NCBI RefSeq assembly: GCF_003337715.1
Contig: NZ_QPIX01000001.1
Coordinates: 674,682-738,681, forward strand
DNA: 64,000 bases
Direction: 5' to 3'
Source: Ciceribacter lividus
GTDB lineage: Bacteria; Pseudomonadota; Alphaproteobacteria; Rhizobiales; Rhizobiaceae
Both the position numbers and the translations under genes were made by a program. Shown piece by piece: positions 16,897 through 25,435 of this stretch (position 1 is its first letter; each line of letters starts with the position of its first letter). A model generated the notes under the pieces. It made no database searches and was not told the DNA's origin. It saw only the letters and a list, made by a program, of their open reading frames with translations.

Positions 16897-17835
16897 TTGA
16901 AGCTCTTCGTCACCCGGATCGTGCTTGCATTGCGCCGCTTCCAGCAGTGGCTGGTGGCGCAGCTCGCCTTCGGTTTCCTGACGGCTCTCAAGATCTTCCC
17001 GGCCGATCCGGCGATGAACTTCGCCGACTGGCTGATGCGCAGGATCGGACCGAAGACGCGGCGTCACGGGCTGATGCTCACCAACCTGCGCAATGCGTTC
17101 CCGGAAAAGTCCGAGGCCGACCTCGAGCGGATCGCGGTCGCGAGTTGGGGCCATATGGGCCGGCTCGCCGCCGAATACGTCTTCCTCGACCAGCTCTTCG
17201 ATTTCGATCCTGAAAGACTGGGAGAGGGGAGGATCGAGGTGAGCGGCATTCCGCTCTTCCTGGAACTGCGCGACCATCCGCGCCCCTTCATCGTCTTCAC
17301 CGCGCATACCGCGAACTTCGAGCTGTTGCCGGTCGCCGGCGCTGCCTTCGGCCTTTACGTGAGCGTGCTCTTTCGCCCGCCGAACAACCCGTACATTGCC
17401 GAAAAGGTCTTCGACTTCCGCAAGAAGCGAATGGGCAAGCTGGTTCCCTCGCATGCCGGCTCGTCCTTCGCGCTCGCCCGCCAGCTCGAAGCGGGTGGCG
17501 GTGTCGGCGTGCTGGTCGACCAGAAATTCAAGAAGGGCGTCACCACGGCCTTCTTCGGCCGCCCGGTGAAGACCAATCCGCTTCTCGCCAAGCTCGCACG
17601 GCAGTTCGACTGTGACGTGTACCCGGCGCGGTGCATCCGGCTCCCCGGCAACCGCTTCCGGCTCGAAATCGAACCGAAGATCGCGCTGCCGCGCACCGAG
17701 GCCGGCCAGCTCGACGTCACGGCGACGGCCCAGCTCCTCAACGACAAGGTCGAGTCGTGGGTGCGGGAGTATCCCGAGCAATGGCTCTGGTATCACGATC
17801 GCTGGGACATCAAGCGAAGTCTCGATCTCGGGTGA
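16897..17835 (+). CDS. lpxXL: LpxXL, very-long-chain acyltransferase of lipid A
   Basis: The 312-residue LpxL/HtrB-family acyltransferase has the family blocks FTAHTANFELLP, where the LpxL-type H-x4-E is His-Thr-Ala-Asn-Phe-Glu, and VLVDQKFKKGVTTAFFG. It transfers the C28 acyl chain from AcpXL to a secondary position of Kdo-lipid A at the inner membrane. A hydrophobic N-terminal segment provides membrane contact. Translation should begin at TTG 16897 (MKLFVTRIVLAL), 4 nt after adhXL; no ATG occurs nearby in frame. It closes the XL cluster. Confidence 0.93.
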   Translation: MKLFVTRIVLALRRFQQWLVAQLAFGFLTALKIFPADPAMNFADWLMRRIGPKTRRHGLMLTNLRNAFPEKSEADLERIAVASWGHMGRLAAEYVFLDQLFDFDPERLGEGRIEVSGIPLFLELRDHPRPFIVFTAHTANFELLPVAGAAFGLYVSVLFRPPNNPYIAEKVFDFRKKRMGKLVPSHAGSSFALARQLEAGGGVGVLVDQKFKKGVTTAFFGRPVKTNPLLAKLARQFDCDVYPARCIRLPGNRFRLEIEPKIALPRTEAGQLDVTATAQLLNDKVESWVREYPEQWLWYHDRWDIKRSLDLG

Positions 17836-18039
17836 CAATCATCGCGTGTCCCGGCCGGTTCGCCCCAGGACGACTGCACTTACCTGTGCAGAGCCACATT
17901 TACCCCTAAAGTCAAGTTGTTGAGTCGGTCGGCTATTCGTGTTACCCGAGTTGTTATGCGTCGCGGGATCTCTGTTCCGAACGCGACACCCCGGCGCGGC
18001 TGAAGCCGCCGATGCCGGGCTAGCCGGGAGTGCTCCTTG

Positions 18040-18768
18040 ATGCCAAAAGCGACACGGAAAGATAACCTGCGTGCACTGTTCGAGGTGGTTGCATTGAAGA
18101 GCGAGCAGCTTCGGCAGGCGGTTCGTTTCGGCGACGACCGTCTCGTCCGGTTGCTCGACAGGGAACTCGATCCGCTGATCGTGGCGGTGGTGGAGTATCA
18201 CGCCTCGAACAGCGACGAGATATATCAACAGTTGCGCTTCATCAGCGATCTCATTCGCGACAACGCGGACGACCGATCCTGCGTCACGCGCCATTCGTCC
18301 GTCCTGTCGACGCTTCTCGACCGGTATTTCGGAGACGGAGAGGAACGGCCGGCGACCGGGAAGAGCGAGCAGGTGAGGGTGGCTGCGATCGCGGGTGACG
18401 ACAATCTCTTCAACGAATCGATCCTCAATACGCTGTCGGAGCAGGTTGCAGTCGTAACCACCGACTATCGCTATCTCTATGCCAATCCTGCACATGCCTT
18501 GACCCTGAAGCGCAGACAGATCGAGATCGTCGGCCGTCACGTCGCGGAGTTCATGCCCGGCAGTCACTTCGAAGATTTTACGCGCACGCGGCTCGACCGC
18601 TGCTTTGCCGGCGAGACGCTGACGTTCACTTTCTCCTACCGGCCGTGGGGCCGCGAAGGGGCGGCGTGCTGCACGATGACGCCGTTCGAGGGGAACGATG
18701 GCCGGATCGTCGGCGCGGTGGTGCTGATTCGGCCGAAGCAGGAGCCCTGCAGCAAGATCGCCGCGTAA
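18040..18768 (+). CDS. PAS-domain protein with helical N-terminal region
   Basis: The 242-residue protein has a helical N-terminal half (about 1-125, with RKDNLRALFEVVALKSEQLR) and a PAS domain from about 130 (LNTLSEQVAVVTTDYRYLYANPAHA to VVLIRPK). No histidine kinase, GGDEF or HTH output domain is present. The start is ATG 18040; an overlapping TTG at 18037 is unlikely. It lies between lpxXL and a hemerythrin gene, upstream of the cbb3 genes, which suggests a redox or oxygen-linked sensor. Nothing identifies its cofactor. The 204-nt region before it holds small dyads but no clear promoter. Confidence 0.75.
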   Translation: MPKATRKDNLRALFEVVALKSEQLRQAVRFGDDRLVRLLDRELDPLIVAVVEYHASNSDEIYQQLRFISDLIRDNADDRSCVTRHSSVLSTLLDRYFGDGEERPATGKSEQVRVAAIAGDDNLFNESILNTLSEQVAVVTTDYRYLYANPAHALTLKRRQIEIVGRHVAEFMPGSHFEDFTRTRLDRCFAGETLTFTFSYRPWGREGAACCTMTPFEGNDGRIVGAVVLIRPKQEPCSKIAA

Positions 18769-18804
18769 TCGGCGCAGATGCGTCGCGTCCGGTCGCCTGC
18801 GAAG

Positions 18805-19323
18805 TCAGTGATGCCCGTTGGGTGTCGCATCCGGCGGCAACTGCGTCAGCAGGCAGTCGCGCTCGAAGGCGATATGCCGGCGCATGCCCTCGAAGAAGCC
18901 GCGTAACATGTAGCCGACGGCTTCCATGTTGACCGCGTCGCCAGTGCCGAGCTTCAGAAGTGCGTCCGTCAGTTCCTCCGCGAAGCACTCGTCCTCGCAG
19001 TGTTCGAACTTCAGCCGTTCGATTGTTTCGTGAAGCTGCGGGCCGCGCTGCGACTCGATCCAGGGAAACAGCACCGCCTCCTCGTACTCATGGATGCTCT
19101 GGACGAGGGGGCCGAGCATCTTGGCGGCGTAGAGGCACTTCTCCCGGTTGACGCTGGACGGCAGCGAATCGGCGATCTCCTCGAGCTCGTTGCAGAGGGC
19201 CAGCTGCTCGCCATGGGCACGGCGCAGCCACGCGATTGTCCGCTGATTGTCGTTGAGTGCTGCGGACAGAACGGGCGTGCCTGCCGTGGCATCGCAGCCC
19301 GTTCCGGTGGTTTTTGCTTTCAT
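18805..19323 (-). CDS. Hemerythrin (HHE) domain protein
   Basis: The 172-residue protein shows the four-helix hemerythrin ligand pattern: HGEQLALCNELEE, HEYEEAVLFPWIE, HCEDECFAEEL and HIAFERDC, with His and Glu spaced to bind a di-iron centre. Bacterial single-domain HHE proteins bind oxygen or NO, or protect against them. A GGAG lies 9 nt before ATG 19323, which is preferred to ATG 19332. It is divergent from fixN across an FNR-box intergenic region, so oxygen control of both is plausible. It converges on the PAS gene, 36 nt away. Confidence 0.85.
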   Translation of the reverse strand: MKAKTTGTGCDATAGTPVLSAALNDNQRTIAWLRRAHGEQLALCNELEEIADSLPSSVNREKCLYAAKMLGPLVQSIHEYEEAVLFPWIESQRGPQLHETIERLKFEHCEDECFAEELTDALLKLGTGDAVNMEAVGYMLRGFFEGMRRHIAFERDCLLTQLPPDATPNGHH

Positions 19324-19492
19324 TACCGTCATCTCCGGTACCTCGACCGCGCCATAAGGTCGCGAACATGCCCGTCATCCTCCGCGCCTGCGAGGTTGAA
19401 CTGGCTTTTCCCGCCGCCCGGGGCTCCCTGCGGCACCATTTCAGGCTGGCTGCGACAATATTCACTTTTCACTTAAGCACCGCTTTCCTGCA

Positions 19493-19506
19493 TTGATTTA
19501 AATCAA
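19493..19506. promoter_or_regulatory. Perfect FNR/FixK box upstream of fixN
   Basis: TTGATTTAAATCAA is a perfect dyad and full match to the FNR/FixK consensus TTGAT-N4-ATCAA. Its centre is about 114 nt before the fixN start, so a transcript beginning 41 nt downstream would have a leader of about 70 nt. The same site is 170 nt from the divergent hemerythrin gene. Confidence 0.88.
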
Positions 19507-19613
19507 GGTGCCTTGAGGCGCTCGATGTCAATTCTGCACACAGCGCAGGAGGATTCTCCGCCCTATCAGGGGTCTTTCTGCGGTTGATCAGCAAGCCGTT
19601 GGGGGTTCCAACA

Positions 19614-21242
19614 ATGAATTACACAATAGAAACTACGGTGATGGCGATCCTCGCCTTCGCCGCGTTGCTCGGGGTGGCCTTCGCCCAGGACAGCCTTTTC
19701 GCTGTCCACATGACGGTCGCCTTCATCGTGCTGCTCGGCGGTACGGTCGTCATGCTGCGGCAGATGAAGTTCGCACCCGCGAACGCAAAGTCCGCCGCAC
19801 AGGTCAAATCCGAATATTTCGATGAGGTCGTGAAATACGGCGTCATCGCGACCGTCTTCTGGGGAGTCGTCGGCTTCCTCGTCGGCGTCGTGGTCGCCTT
19901 GCAGCTCGCATTTCCCGACCTGAACATTGAACCCTGGTTCAATTTCGGCCGCATGCGTCCGCTGCATACGTCGGCGGTCATCTTCGCCTTCGGCGGCAAT
20001 GCTCTGATCGCAAGCTCCTTCTACGTGGTTCAGCGCACCTCGCGCCAGCGTCTCTTCGGCGGCTCGCTCGGTTGGTTCGTATTCTGGGGCTATCAGCTCT
20101 TCATCGTGATGGCCGCGACGGGTTACTTGCTCGGCATCACCGAAGGTCGCGAATACGCCGAACCGGAATGGTATGTCGACCTCTGGCTCACCGTCGTCTG
20201 GGTTGCCTATCTGCTGGCCTTCCTCGGCACGATCCTGACCCGCAAGGAATCGCACATCTACGTGGCGAACTGGTTCTACCTGTCGTTCATCGTCACGATC
20301 GCGATGCTGCACATCGTCAACAACCTCTCGGTTCCGGTCTCCTTCCTCGGCGTGAAGAGCTACTCGGCCTTCTCGGGTGTGCAGGACGCGCTGACCCAGT
20401 GGTGGTACGGCCATAACGCCGTTGGCTTCTTCCTGACTGCCGGCTTCCTCGGCATGATGTACTACTTCGTTCCGAAGCAGGCCGGTCGCCCGGTCTATTC
20501 TTACCGTCTTTCGATCATCCATTTCTGGGCCCTGATCTTCCTCTACATCTGGGCCGGTCCGCACCACCTGCACTACACCGCTCTGCCCGACTGGGCGCAG
20601 ACGCTCGGCATGGTGTTCTCGATCATGCTGTGGATGCCCTCGTGGGGTGGCATGATCAACGGTCTGATGACGCTCTCGGGCGCATGGGACAAGATCCGTA
20701 CCGACCCGATCATCCGCATGATGGTCATCGCCATCGCCTTCTACGGCATGTCGACCTTCGAAGGCCCGATGATGTCGATCAAGGCAGTCAACTCGCTCAG
20801 CCACTACACGGACTGGACCATCGGTCACGTGCACTCGGGCGCTCTCGGCTGGGTCGGCATGATCTCCTTCGGCATGGTCTACTACCTGACGCCGAAGCTC
20901 TGGAACCGCAACCGCCTCTACTCGCTGCGGCTCGTCAACTGGCACTTCTGGCTCGCCACCCTCGGCATCGTTCTCTACGCCGCCGTCATGTGGGTCGCCG
21001 GTATTCAGCAGGGCCTGATGTGGCGCGAATACGATGCACAGGGCTTCCTGGTCTACTCGTTCGCCGAGTCGGTCGCCGCCATGTTCCCGTACTACGTCCT
21101 GCGTGCCGTCGGCGGTGCGATGTACCTCACCGGTGGTCTCATCATGGCCTACAACGTCCTGATGACCATCCGCGGCTACGAACGGCAGGAAGCACCGATC
21201 CCCGGTTCGGTCGTCCCCGCCGCCGTCCAGCCGGCTGAATAA
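19614..21242 (+). CDS. fixN: Cytochrome cbb3 oxidase subunit I
   Basis: The 542-residue membrane protein is the haem-copper catalytic subunit of the high-affinity terminal oxidase. About a dozen hydrophobic helices are visible, with histidines in [44 protein letters not shown] and [14 protein letters not shown] that bind haems b and CuB. ATG 19614 ([10 protein letters not shown]) was chosen over an upstream in-frame start. FNR control is expected from the box at 19493. fixO, fixQ and fixP follow with gaps of 14, 10 and 3 nt. Confidence 0.96.
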   Translation: MNYTIETTVMAILAFAALLGVAFAQDSLFAVHMTVAFIVLLGGTVVMLRQMKFAPANAKSAAQVKSEYFDEVVKYGVIATVFWGVVGFLVGVVVALQLAFPDLNIEPWFNFGRMRPLHTSAVIFAFGGNALIASSFYVVQRTSRQRLFGGSLGWFVFWGYQLFIVMAATGYLLGITEGREYAEPEWYVDLWLTVVWVAYLLAFLGTILTRKESHIYVANWFYLSFIVTIAMLHIVNNLSVPVSFLGVKSYSAFSGVQDALTQWWYGHNAVGFFLTAGFLGMMYYFVPKQAGRPVYSYRLSIIHFWALIFLYIWAGPHHLHYTALPDWAQTLGMVFSIMLWMPSWGGMINGLMTLSGAWDKIRTDPIIRMMVIAIAFYGMSTFEGPMMSIKAVNSLSHYTDWTIGHVHSGALGWVGMISFGMVYYLTPKLWNRNRLYSLRLVNWHFWLATLGIVLYAAVMWVAGIQQGLMWREYDAQGFLVYSFAESVAAMFPYYVLRAVGGAMYLTGGLIMAYNVLMTIRGYERQEAPIPGSVVPAAVQPAE

Positions 21243-21256
21243 GAAGGAAGGCTCTC

Positions 21257-21988
21257 ATGTCTATTCTTGATAAACACCAAGTCCTCGAGAAGAACGCGAG
21301 CCTTCTCCTCGTCGCATCGCTGCTGGTCGTGACCGTCGGGGGTATCGTCGAAATCGTTCCGCTCTTCTACCTCGAGAACACCATCGAAAAGGTAGAGGGA
21401 ATGCGGCCGTACTCGCCGCTGGAACTCGCCGGCCGGAACATCTACATCCGCGAAGGCTGCTACGTCTGCCATAGCCAGATGATCCGTCCGTTCCGCGACG
21501 AAGTGGAACGCTACGGTCACTACTCGCTGGCCGCGGAGTCGATGTACGACCATCCGTTCCAGTGGGGATCGAAGCGCACCGGGCCGGATCTGGCGCGCGT
21601 CGGCGACCGCTATTCGAACGAATGGCACGTTCAGCACCTGACCGAGCCCCGGGACGTCGTTCCGGAGTCGGTGATGCCGAGCTACTCCTTCCTGAAGACG
21701 ACGCCGCTCAAGGTCGCGAACGTCACCGCGAACCTCGAGACCAACAGGATCGTTGGCGTCCCCTACACGGACGACATGATCGCGAATGCTGATGCGGATC
21801 TCGCCGCCCAGGCCGATCCGAACGCAGACACCTCGGGACTGCTGGCGCGCTATCCCAAGGCCAAGGTAGGTGATTTCGACGGCGATCCGGCGAAGCTGAC
21901 GGAGATGGATGCACTCGTTGCCTATCTCCAGATGCTCGGCACGCTGGTGGACTTCACCACCTATGACGACGCGACCGGATATCGTTGA
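21257..21988 (+). CDS. fixO: Cytochrome cbb3 oxidase subunit II (mono-haem c)
   Basis: The 243-residue protein has an N-terminal membrane anchor (about residues 14-38) and a single c-type haem site CYVCH at residues 68-72, in the family block [20 protein letters not shown]. It is the periplasm-facing electron entry subunit CcoO. Met residues in the C-terminal half may be the axial ligand. It starts 14 nt after fixN with GAAGGAAGG before the ATG and is part of fixNOQP. Confidence 0.96.
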   Translation: MSILDKHQVLEKNASLLLVASLLVVTVGGIVEIVPLFYLENTIEKVEGMRPYSPLELAGRNIYIREGCYVCHSQMIRPFRDEVERYGHYSLAAESMYDHPFQWGSKRTGPDLARVGDRYSNEWHVQHLTEPRDVVPESVMPSYSFLKTTPLKVANVTANLETNRIVGVPYTDDMIANADADLAAQADPNADTSGLLARYPKAKVGDFDGDPAKLTEMDALVAYLQMLGTLVDFTTYDDATGYR

Positions 21989-21998
21989 GGAGGGGCAC

Positions 21999-22151
21999 AT
22001 GGAAACCTACACGGCCATGCGCCACTTCGCCGACAGCTGGGGCCTGCTTGGCATGACCCTGTTCTTCGTTGGCGTGATCCTCTTCACCTACCGGCCCGGC
22101 GGCAAGAAACTGGCCGACGAGATCGCGCGCATCCCTCTCAAGGAGGACTAA
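21999..22151 (+). CDS. fixQ: Cytochrome cbb3 oxidase subunit FixQ/CcoQ
   Basis: The 50-residue protein has one membrane helix (about 13-30, LGMTLFFVGVILFTYRP) and the short charged tail GGKKLADEIARIPLKED characteristic of CcoQ, which stabilises the oxidase complex. The start ATG 21999 is preceded by GAGGAGGGG. Gaps to fixO and fixP are 10 and 3 nt. It is too short to recognise without its neighbours, but position and sequence agree. Confidence 0.92.
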   Translation: METYTAMRHFADSWGLLGMTLFFVGVILFTYRPGGKKLADEIARIPLKED

Positions 22152-22154
22152 GAG

Positions 22155-23018
22155 ATGTCTGAGAAACATATTGACGAAATCAGTGGCGTCGAAACCACTG
22201 GCCATGAGTGGGACGGCATTCGTGAGCTCAACAACCCGTTGCCGCGCTGGTGGGTCTGGTTCTTCTACGCGACCATCGTCTGGGCGATCGGCTATACCAT
22301 CGCCTATCCGGCCTGGCCGCTCCTGACGGGCAACACCAAGGGCATGCTGAACTACACCAACCGTGCGGCGCTGACCGAGGAAATGACGGCGGCGAAGGCG
22401 GCACAGGCGGTCTATCTCGACAAGATCGCCGCCTTGCCGCTCGACCAGATCGTCGCCGACAAGGAACTGGCGCAGTTCGCCATGTCCGGCGGTGCGGCGG
22501 CCTTCAAGGTCAACTGCGCGCCCTGCCATGGCTCGGGTGCCGCAGGTTCGCCTGGCTATCCGAACCTCAACGACAACGACTGGCTGTGGGGTGGCGATCT
22601 GGAGACGATCCAGACGACGCTCACCCACGGTATCCGCTATGATGCCGATGCCGATACCCGCGTGTCGCAGATGCCGGCCTTCGCCGACATCCTGCAGCCG
22701 GAACAGATCCAGCAGGTTGCCGCCTATGTCTGGAGCCTGACCAATACGCCGTCGGATCCGGCGCTCGTCGAACCCGGCAAGCAGGTCTTTGCGGACAACT
22801 GCGCCGCCTGCCATGGCCCCGACGCCAAGGGCATGCGCGAGTTCGGCGCTCCGAACCTGACCGACGCGATCTGGCTGCGCGTGCAGGGCGAGCAGGGCAT
22901 CGCCCAGCAGGTCGCCCAGCCGAAGCATGGTGTGATGCCGGCCTGGGGTGCTCGCCTCGGCGACACCACCGTCAAGGAACTTGCCGTCTACGTCCATTCG
23001 CTGGGTGGCGGCGAGTAA
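22155..23018 (+). CDS. fixP: Cytochrome cbb3 oxidase subunit III (di-haem c)
   Basis: The 287-residue protein has an N-terminal anchor (about 30-58, RWWVWFFYATIVWAIGYTIA) and two class-I cytochrome c domains with haem sites CAPCH (residues 121-125) and CAACH (216-220). It passes electrons from cytochrome c to FixO/FixN. The motif HEWDGIRELNNPLPRWW is the FixP/CcoP signature. A strong terminator follows at 23083-23113, closing fixNOQP. Confidence 0.96.
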   Translation: MSEKHIDEISGVETTGHEWDGIRELNNPLPRWWVWFFYATIVWAIGYTIAYPAWPLLTGNTKGMLNYTNRAALTEEMTAAKAAQAVYLDKIAALPLDQIVADKELAQFAMSGGAAAFKVNCAPCHGSGAAGSPGYPNLNDNDWLWGGDLETIQTTLTHGIRYDADADTRVSQMPAFADILQPEQIQQVAAYVWSLTNTPSDPALVEPGKQVFADNCAACHGPDAKGMREFGAPNLTDAIWLRVQGEQGIAQQVAQPKHGVMPAWGARLGDTTVKELAVYVHSLGGGE

Positions 23019-23082
23019 GCAGTGCCTGCCGGCGGCCGGAGACGGCCGCCGGACCACGTGAATGCAATCAGGTCCCCTTTTC

Positions 23083-23113
23083 AGACCACGCCTGTCGCGT
23101 GGTCTCTTTTTTT
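23083..23113 (+). terminator. Rho-independent terminator after fixP
   Basis: An 8-bp stem AGACCACG/CGTGGTCT (23083-23090 with 23098-23105), a 7-nt loop and a C followed by seven T residues form a strong intrinsic terminator 65 nt downstream of the fixP stop. It separates fixNOQP from fixGHIS. Confidence 0.9.
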
Positions 23114-23234
23114 GAAGGGTGCCCCGCGTGGCCGGTCAGGCCTGCTCGCCTCTCCGGACCGGCAGCGATCCCCGCGCGTGACCTTATGCCGCTGGCGGCG
23201 CTGTTCACCCTTCGTTGCGACGCTTCGCCGCCCC

Positions 23235-23248
23235 TTGATATAAGTCAA
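23235..23248. promoter_or_regulatory. FNR/FixK box upstream of fixG
   Basis: TTGATATAAGTCAA matches the FNR/FixK consensus with one deviation. Its centre is about 62 nt before the fixG start, so activation from -41.5 would give a leader of about 20 nt. It supports independent oxygen-controlled transcription of fixGHIS after the fixP terminator. Confidence 0.82.
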
Positions 23249-23303
23249 GGCGGCCATCTTGGCGAAGTGGGAAAAGGGTGGCCAGAATACGAGGTCCCCA
23301 GTC

Positions 23304-24893
23304 ATGAATCTTCACATCGACAAGAACAATCCGGCAGGCTCCGACGAGGTCGAGCGGCTCGAGGCGGAGCCGGTGATGTCCGCCAAGCGGCGGGAACCCC
23401 TCTACAAGGCTCGGAAGAAGATATTTCCGAAGCGTGCGGAGGGGCGATTCCGGCAGTTCAAGTGGCTGGTCATGCTCGTGACGCTCGGCATCTACTACCT
23501 GACGCCGTGGCTGAGATGGGATCGTGGTGAGTTCGCGCCCGACCAGGCGGTGCTTATCGACCTCGCCCATCGCCGCTTCTACTTCTTCTTCATCGAGATC
23601 TGGCCGCAGGAATTCTTCTTCGTCGCGGGCCTGCTGGTCATGGCGGGCTTCGGCCTTTTCCTCATAACCTCGGCCGTCGGCCGCGCCTGGTGCGGCTATA
23701 CCTGTCCGCAGACGGTCTGGGTGGACCTTTTCCTGGTCGTCGAGCGGGCGATCGAAGGTGACCGCAACGCACGCATGAAGCTTGAGACGGCGCCCTGGAC
23801 CTTCGACAAGATCTGGAAGCGTGTGACCAAGCATGCGATGTGGCTGGCCATTGCCGTTGCGACCGGCGGCGCCTGGATCTTCTACTTCGCCGACGCGCCG
23901 ATGCTCGCGATGGATTTCATCGAGGGGCAGGCGGCTCCGGTCGCCTACATGACCGTCGCCGTGCTTACCGCGACCACCTATCTCTTCGGCGGCCTGATGC
24001 GCGAACAGGTTTGCGTCTACATGTGTCCCTGGCCGCGCATTCAGGCGGCGATGCTCGACGAGAGTTCCCTGGTCGTGACCTACAACGACTGGCGTGGCGA
24101 GCCGCGCATCCGTGGTACCAAGAAGGCGGCCGCCGAGGGCAAGGTTGCCGGCGACTGCGTCGACTGCAATGCCTGCGTCGCCGTCTGTCCCATGGGTATC
24201 GATATCCGCGACGGGCAGCAGCTGGAATGCATCACCTGCGCGCTCTGCATCGATGCTTGCGACGCGGTCATGGACAAGATCGGCAGGCCGCGTGGCCTGA
24301 TCGCCTACGCGACGCTCGAGGAATATCAGTCCAACATGGCGCTTGCGACCGACAACGGCACCACCGAGATCCAGCCGAACCGTGTGCACAATGCCGACGG
24401 CACGTTCAGCGACAAGGTTCGCCACTTCAACTGGCGCGTCATCTTCCGTCCACGGACGCTCCTCTACATGGGTGTCTGGACGGCCGTCGGCATCGGGCTT
24501 CTCGTTGCGCTGCTCGGCCGCGACCGGCTGGAGATCAACGTCCTGCACGACCGCAATCCGCAATACGTGCTGGAATCCGACGGATCGATCCGCAACGGTT
24601 ACACCGTTCGCCTCTTGAACATGGTGCCGCAGCCGCGCAACGTGGAAGTCACGCTGGACGGCCTGCGGGGCGCGACCATGCGGGTGAACGGCTTGTCGGA
24701 AGTGGATGTCCGTTCCTTCACGGTCAACGTCGAACCCGACGAGGCGACGACCCTGAAGGTGTTCGTCACCGTGCCGGCGGACCAGATCGAGTCCACGGTC
24801 GAGAGCTTCCGGTTCAACGTCAAGGACGTCGATAGCGAGGAAGCCGACAGCTACAAGGCAGTGTTCAACGCTCCTGGAGAGAAACACAAATGA
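23304..24893 (+). CDS. fixG: FixG/CcoG, ferredoxin-like cbb3 assembly protein
   Basis: The 529-residue membrane protein has about five hydrophobic segments, a CGYTCPQTVWVD block, a second MCPWPRIQ block, and a ferredoxin domain with CVDCNACVAVCP (from residue 285) and CITCALCIDACD, the ligands for two 4Fe-4S clusters. CcoG is thought to reduce Cu(II) for CuB insertion. ATG 23304 (MNLHIDKN) was chosen over an upstream in-frame start. It overlaps fixH by 4 nt (ATGA). Confidence 0.94.
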   Translation: MNLHIDKNNPAGSDEVERLEAEPVMSAKRREPLYKARKKIFPKRAEGRFRQFKWLVMLVTLGIYYLTPWLRWDRGEFAPDQAVLIDLAHRRFYFFFIEIWPQEFFFVAGLLVMAGFGLFLITSAVGRAWCGYTCPQTVWVDLFLVVERAIEGDRNARMKLETAPWTFDKIWKRVTKHAMWLAIAVATGGAWIFYFADAPMLAMDFIEGQAAPVAYMTVAVLTATTYLFGGLMREQVCVYMCPWPRIQAAMLDESSLVVTYNDWRGEPRIRGTKKAAAEGKVAGDCVDCNACVAVCPMGIDIRDGQQLECITCALCIDACDAVMDKIGRPRGLIAYATLEEYQSNMALATDNGTTEIQPNRVHNADGTFSDKVRHFNWRVIFRPRTLLYMGVWTAVGIGLLVALLGRDRLEINVLHDRNPQYVLESDGSIRNGYTVRLLNMVPQPRNVEVTLDGLRGATMRVNGLSEVDVRSFTVNVEPDEATTLKVFVTVPADQIESTVESFRFNVKDVDSEEADSYKAVFNAPGEKHK

Positions 24894-25435
24894 GTGTGCG
24901 TGAGGAAAAGGCCGGGTTCGTGTTCACCGGCAGGCATATGGCCGGCGTTTTGATCCTGTTCTTCGGAACGATCATCTCGGTCAACCTCGTGATGGCCTAT
25001 TACGCCTCTTCGACCTGGAGCGGTCTAGTGGTTCAGAACACCTATGTCGCCAGCCAGCAGTTCAACGCCAAGGCTGAGGCGATCCGCGAGATGCTGGCTT
25101 CCGGCATCAAGGGTGAACTGGACGTTTCCGGTGACGCGATCCGCTACCGGCTGACCCTTCCGGTGGACCAGCCCGTCGCCGCCGACAAGGTGACCGCGCA
25201 TTTCAAGCGACCCGTCGGCGAGCATCAGGACTTCGTCGCCGAGCTTTCGGCGCTCGGCGGCGGCCTCTACGGCGCAAGCCACGAGGTTCTGCCGGGCGAG
25301 TGGATCGTCGAACTGATCGCGGTCAAGGACGGCAAGCCGATCATGCACGAGGCGCCGCGCATCGCGCTCGCCGACGGCAGGATGATCCTGCTCGAGGAGC
25401 GACACGAGCATCCCGGCGAAGGAGGCAAGAAATGA
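24890..25435 (+). CDS. fixH: FixH/CcoH, cbb3 oxidase assembly protein
   Basis: The 181-residue protein has one N-terminal membrane helix (about 18-40, GVLILFFGTIISVNLVMAY) and a soluble periplasmic domain ending in basic residues. FRGRHMAGV-type openings, here FTGRHMAGV, are the FixH signature. It assists maturation of the cbb3 oxidase. The gene overlaps fixG by 4 nt and fixI by 4 nt, so fixG-H-I-S are translationally coupled. Confidence 0.92.
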   Translation: MSVREEKAGFVFTGRHMAGVLILFFGTIISVNLVMAYYASSTWSGLVVQNTYVASQQFNAKAEAIREMLASGIKGELDVSGDAIRYRLTLPVDQPVAADKVTAHFKRPVGEHQDFVAELSALGGGLYGASHEVLPGEWIVELIAVKDGKPIMHEAPRIALADGRMILLEERHEHPGEGGKK

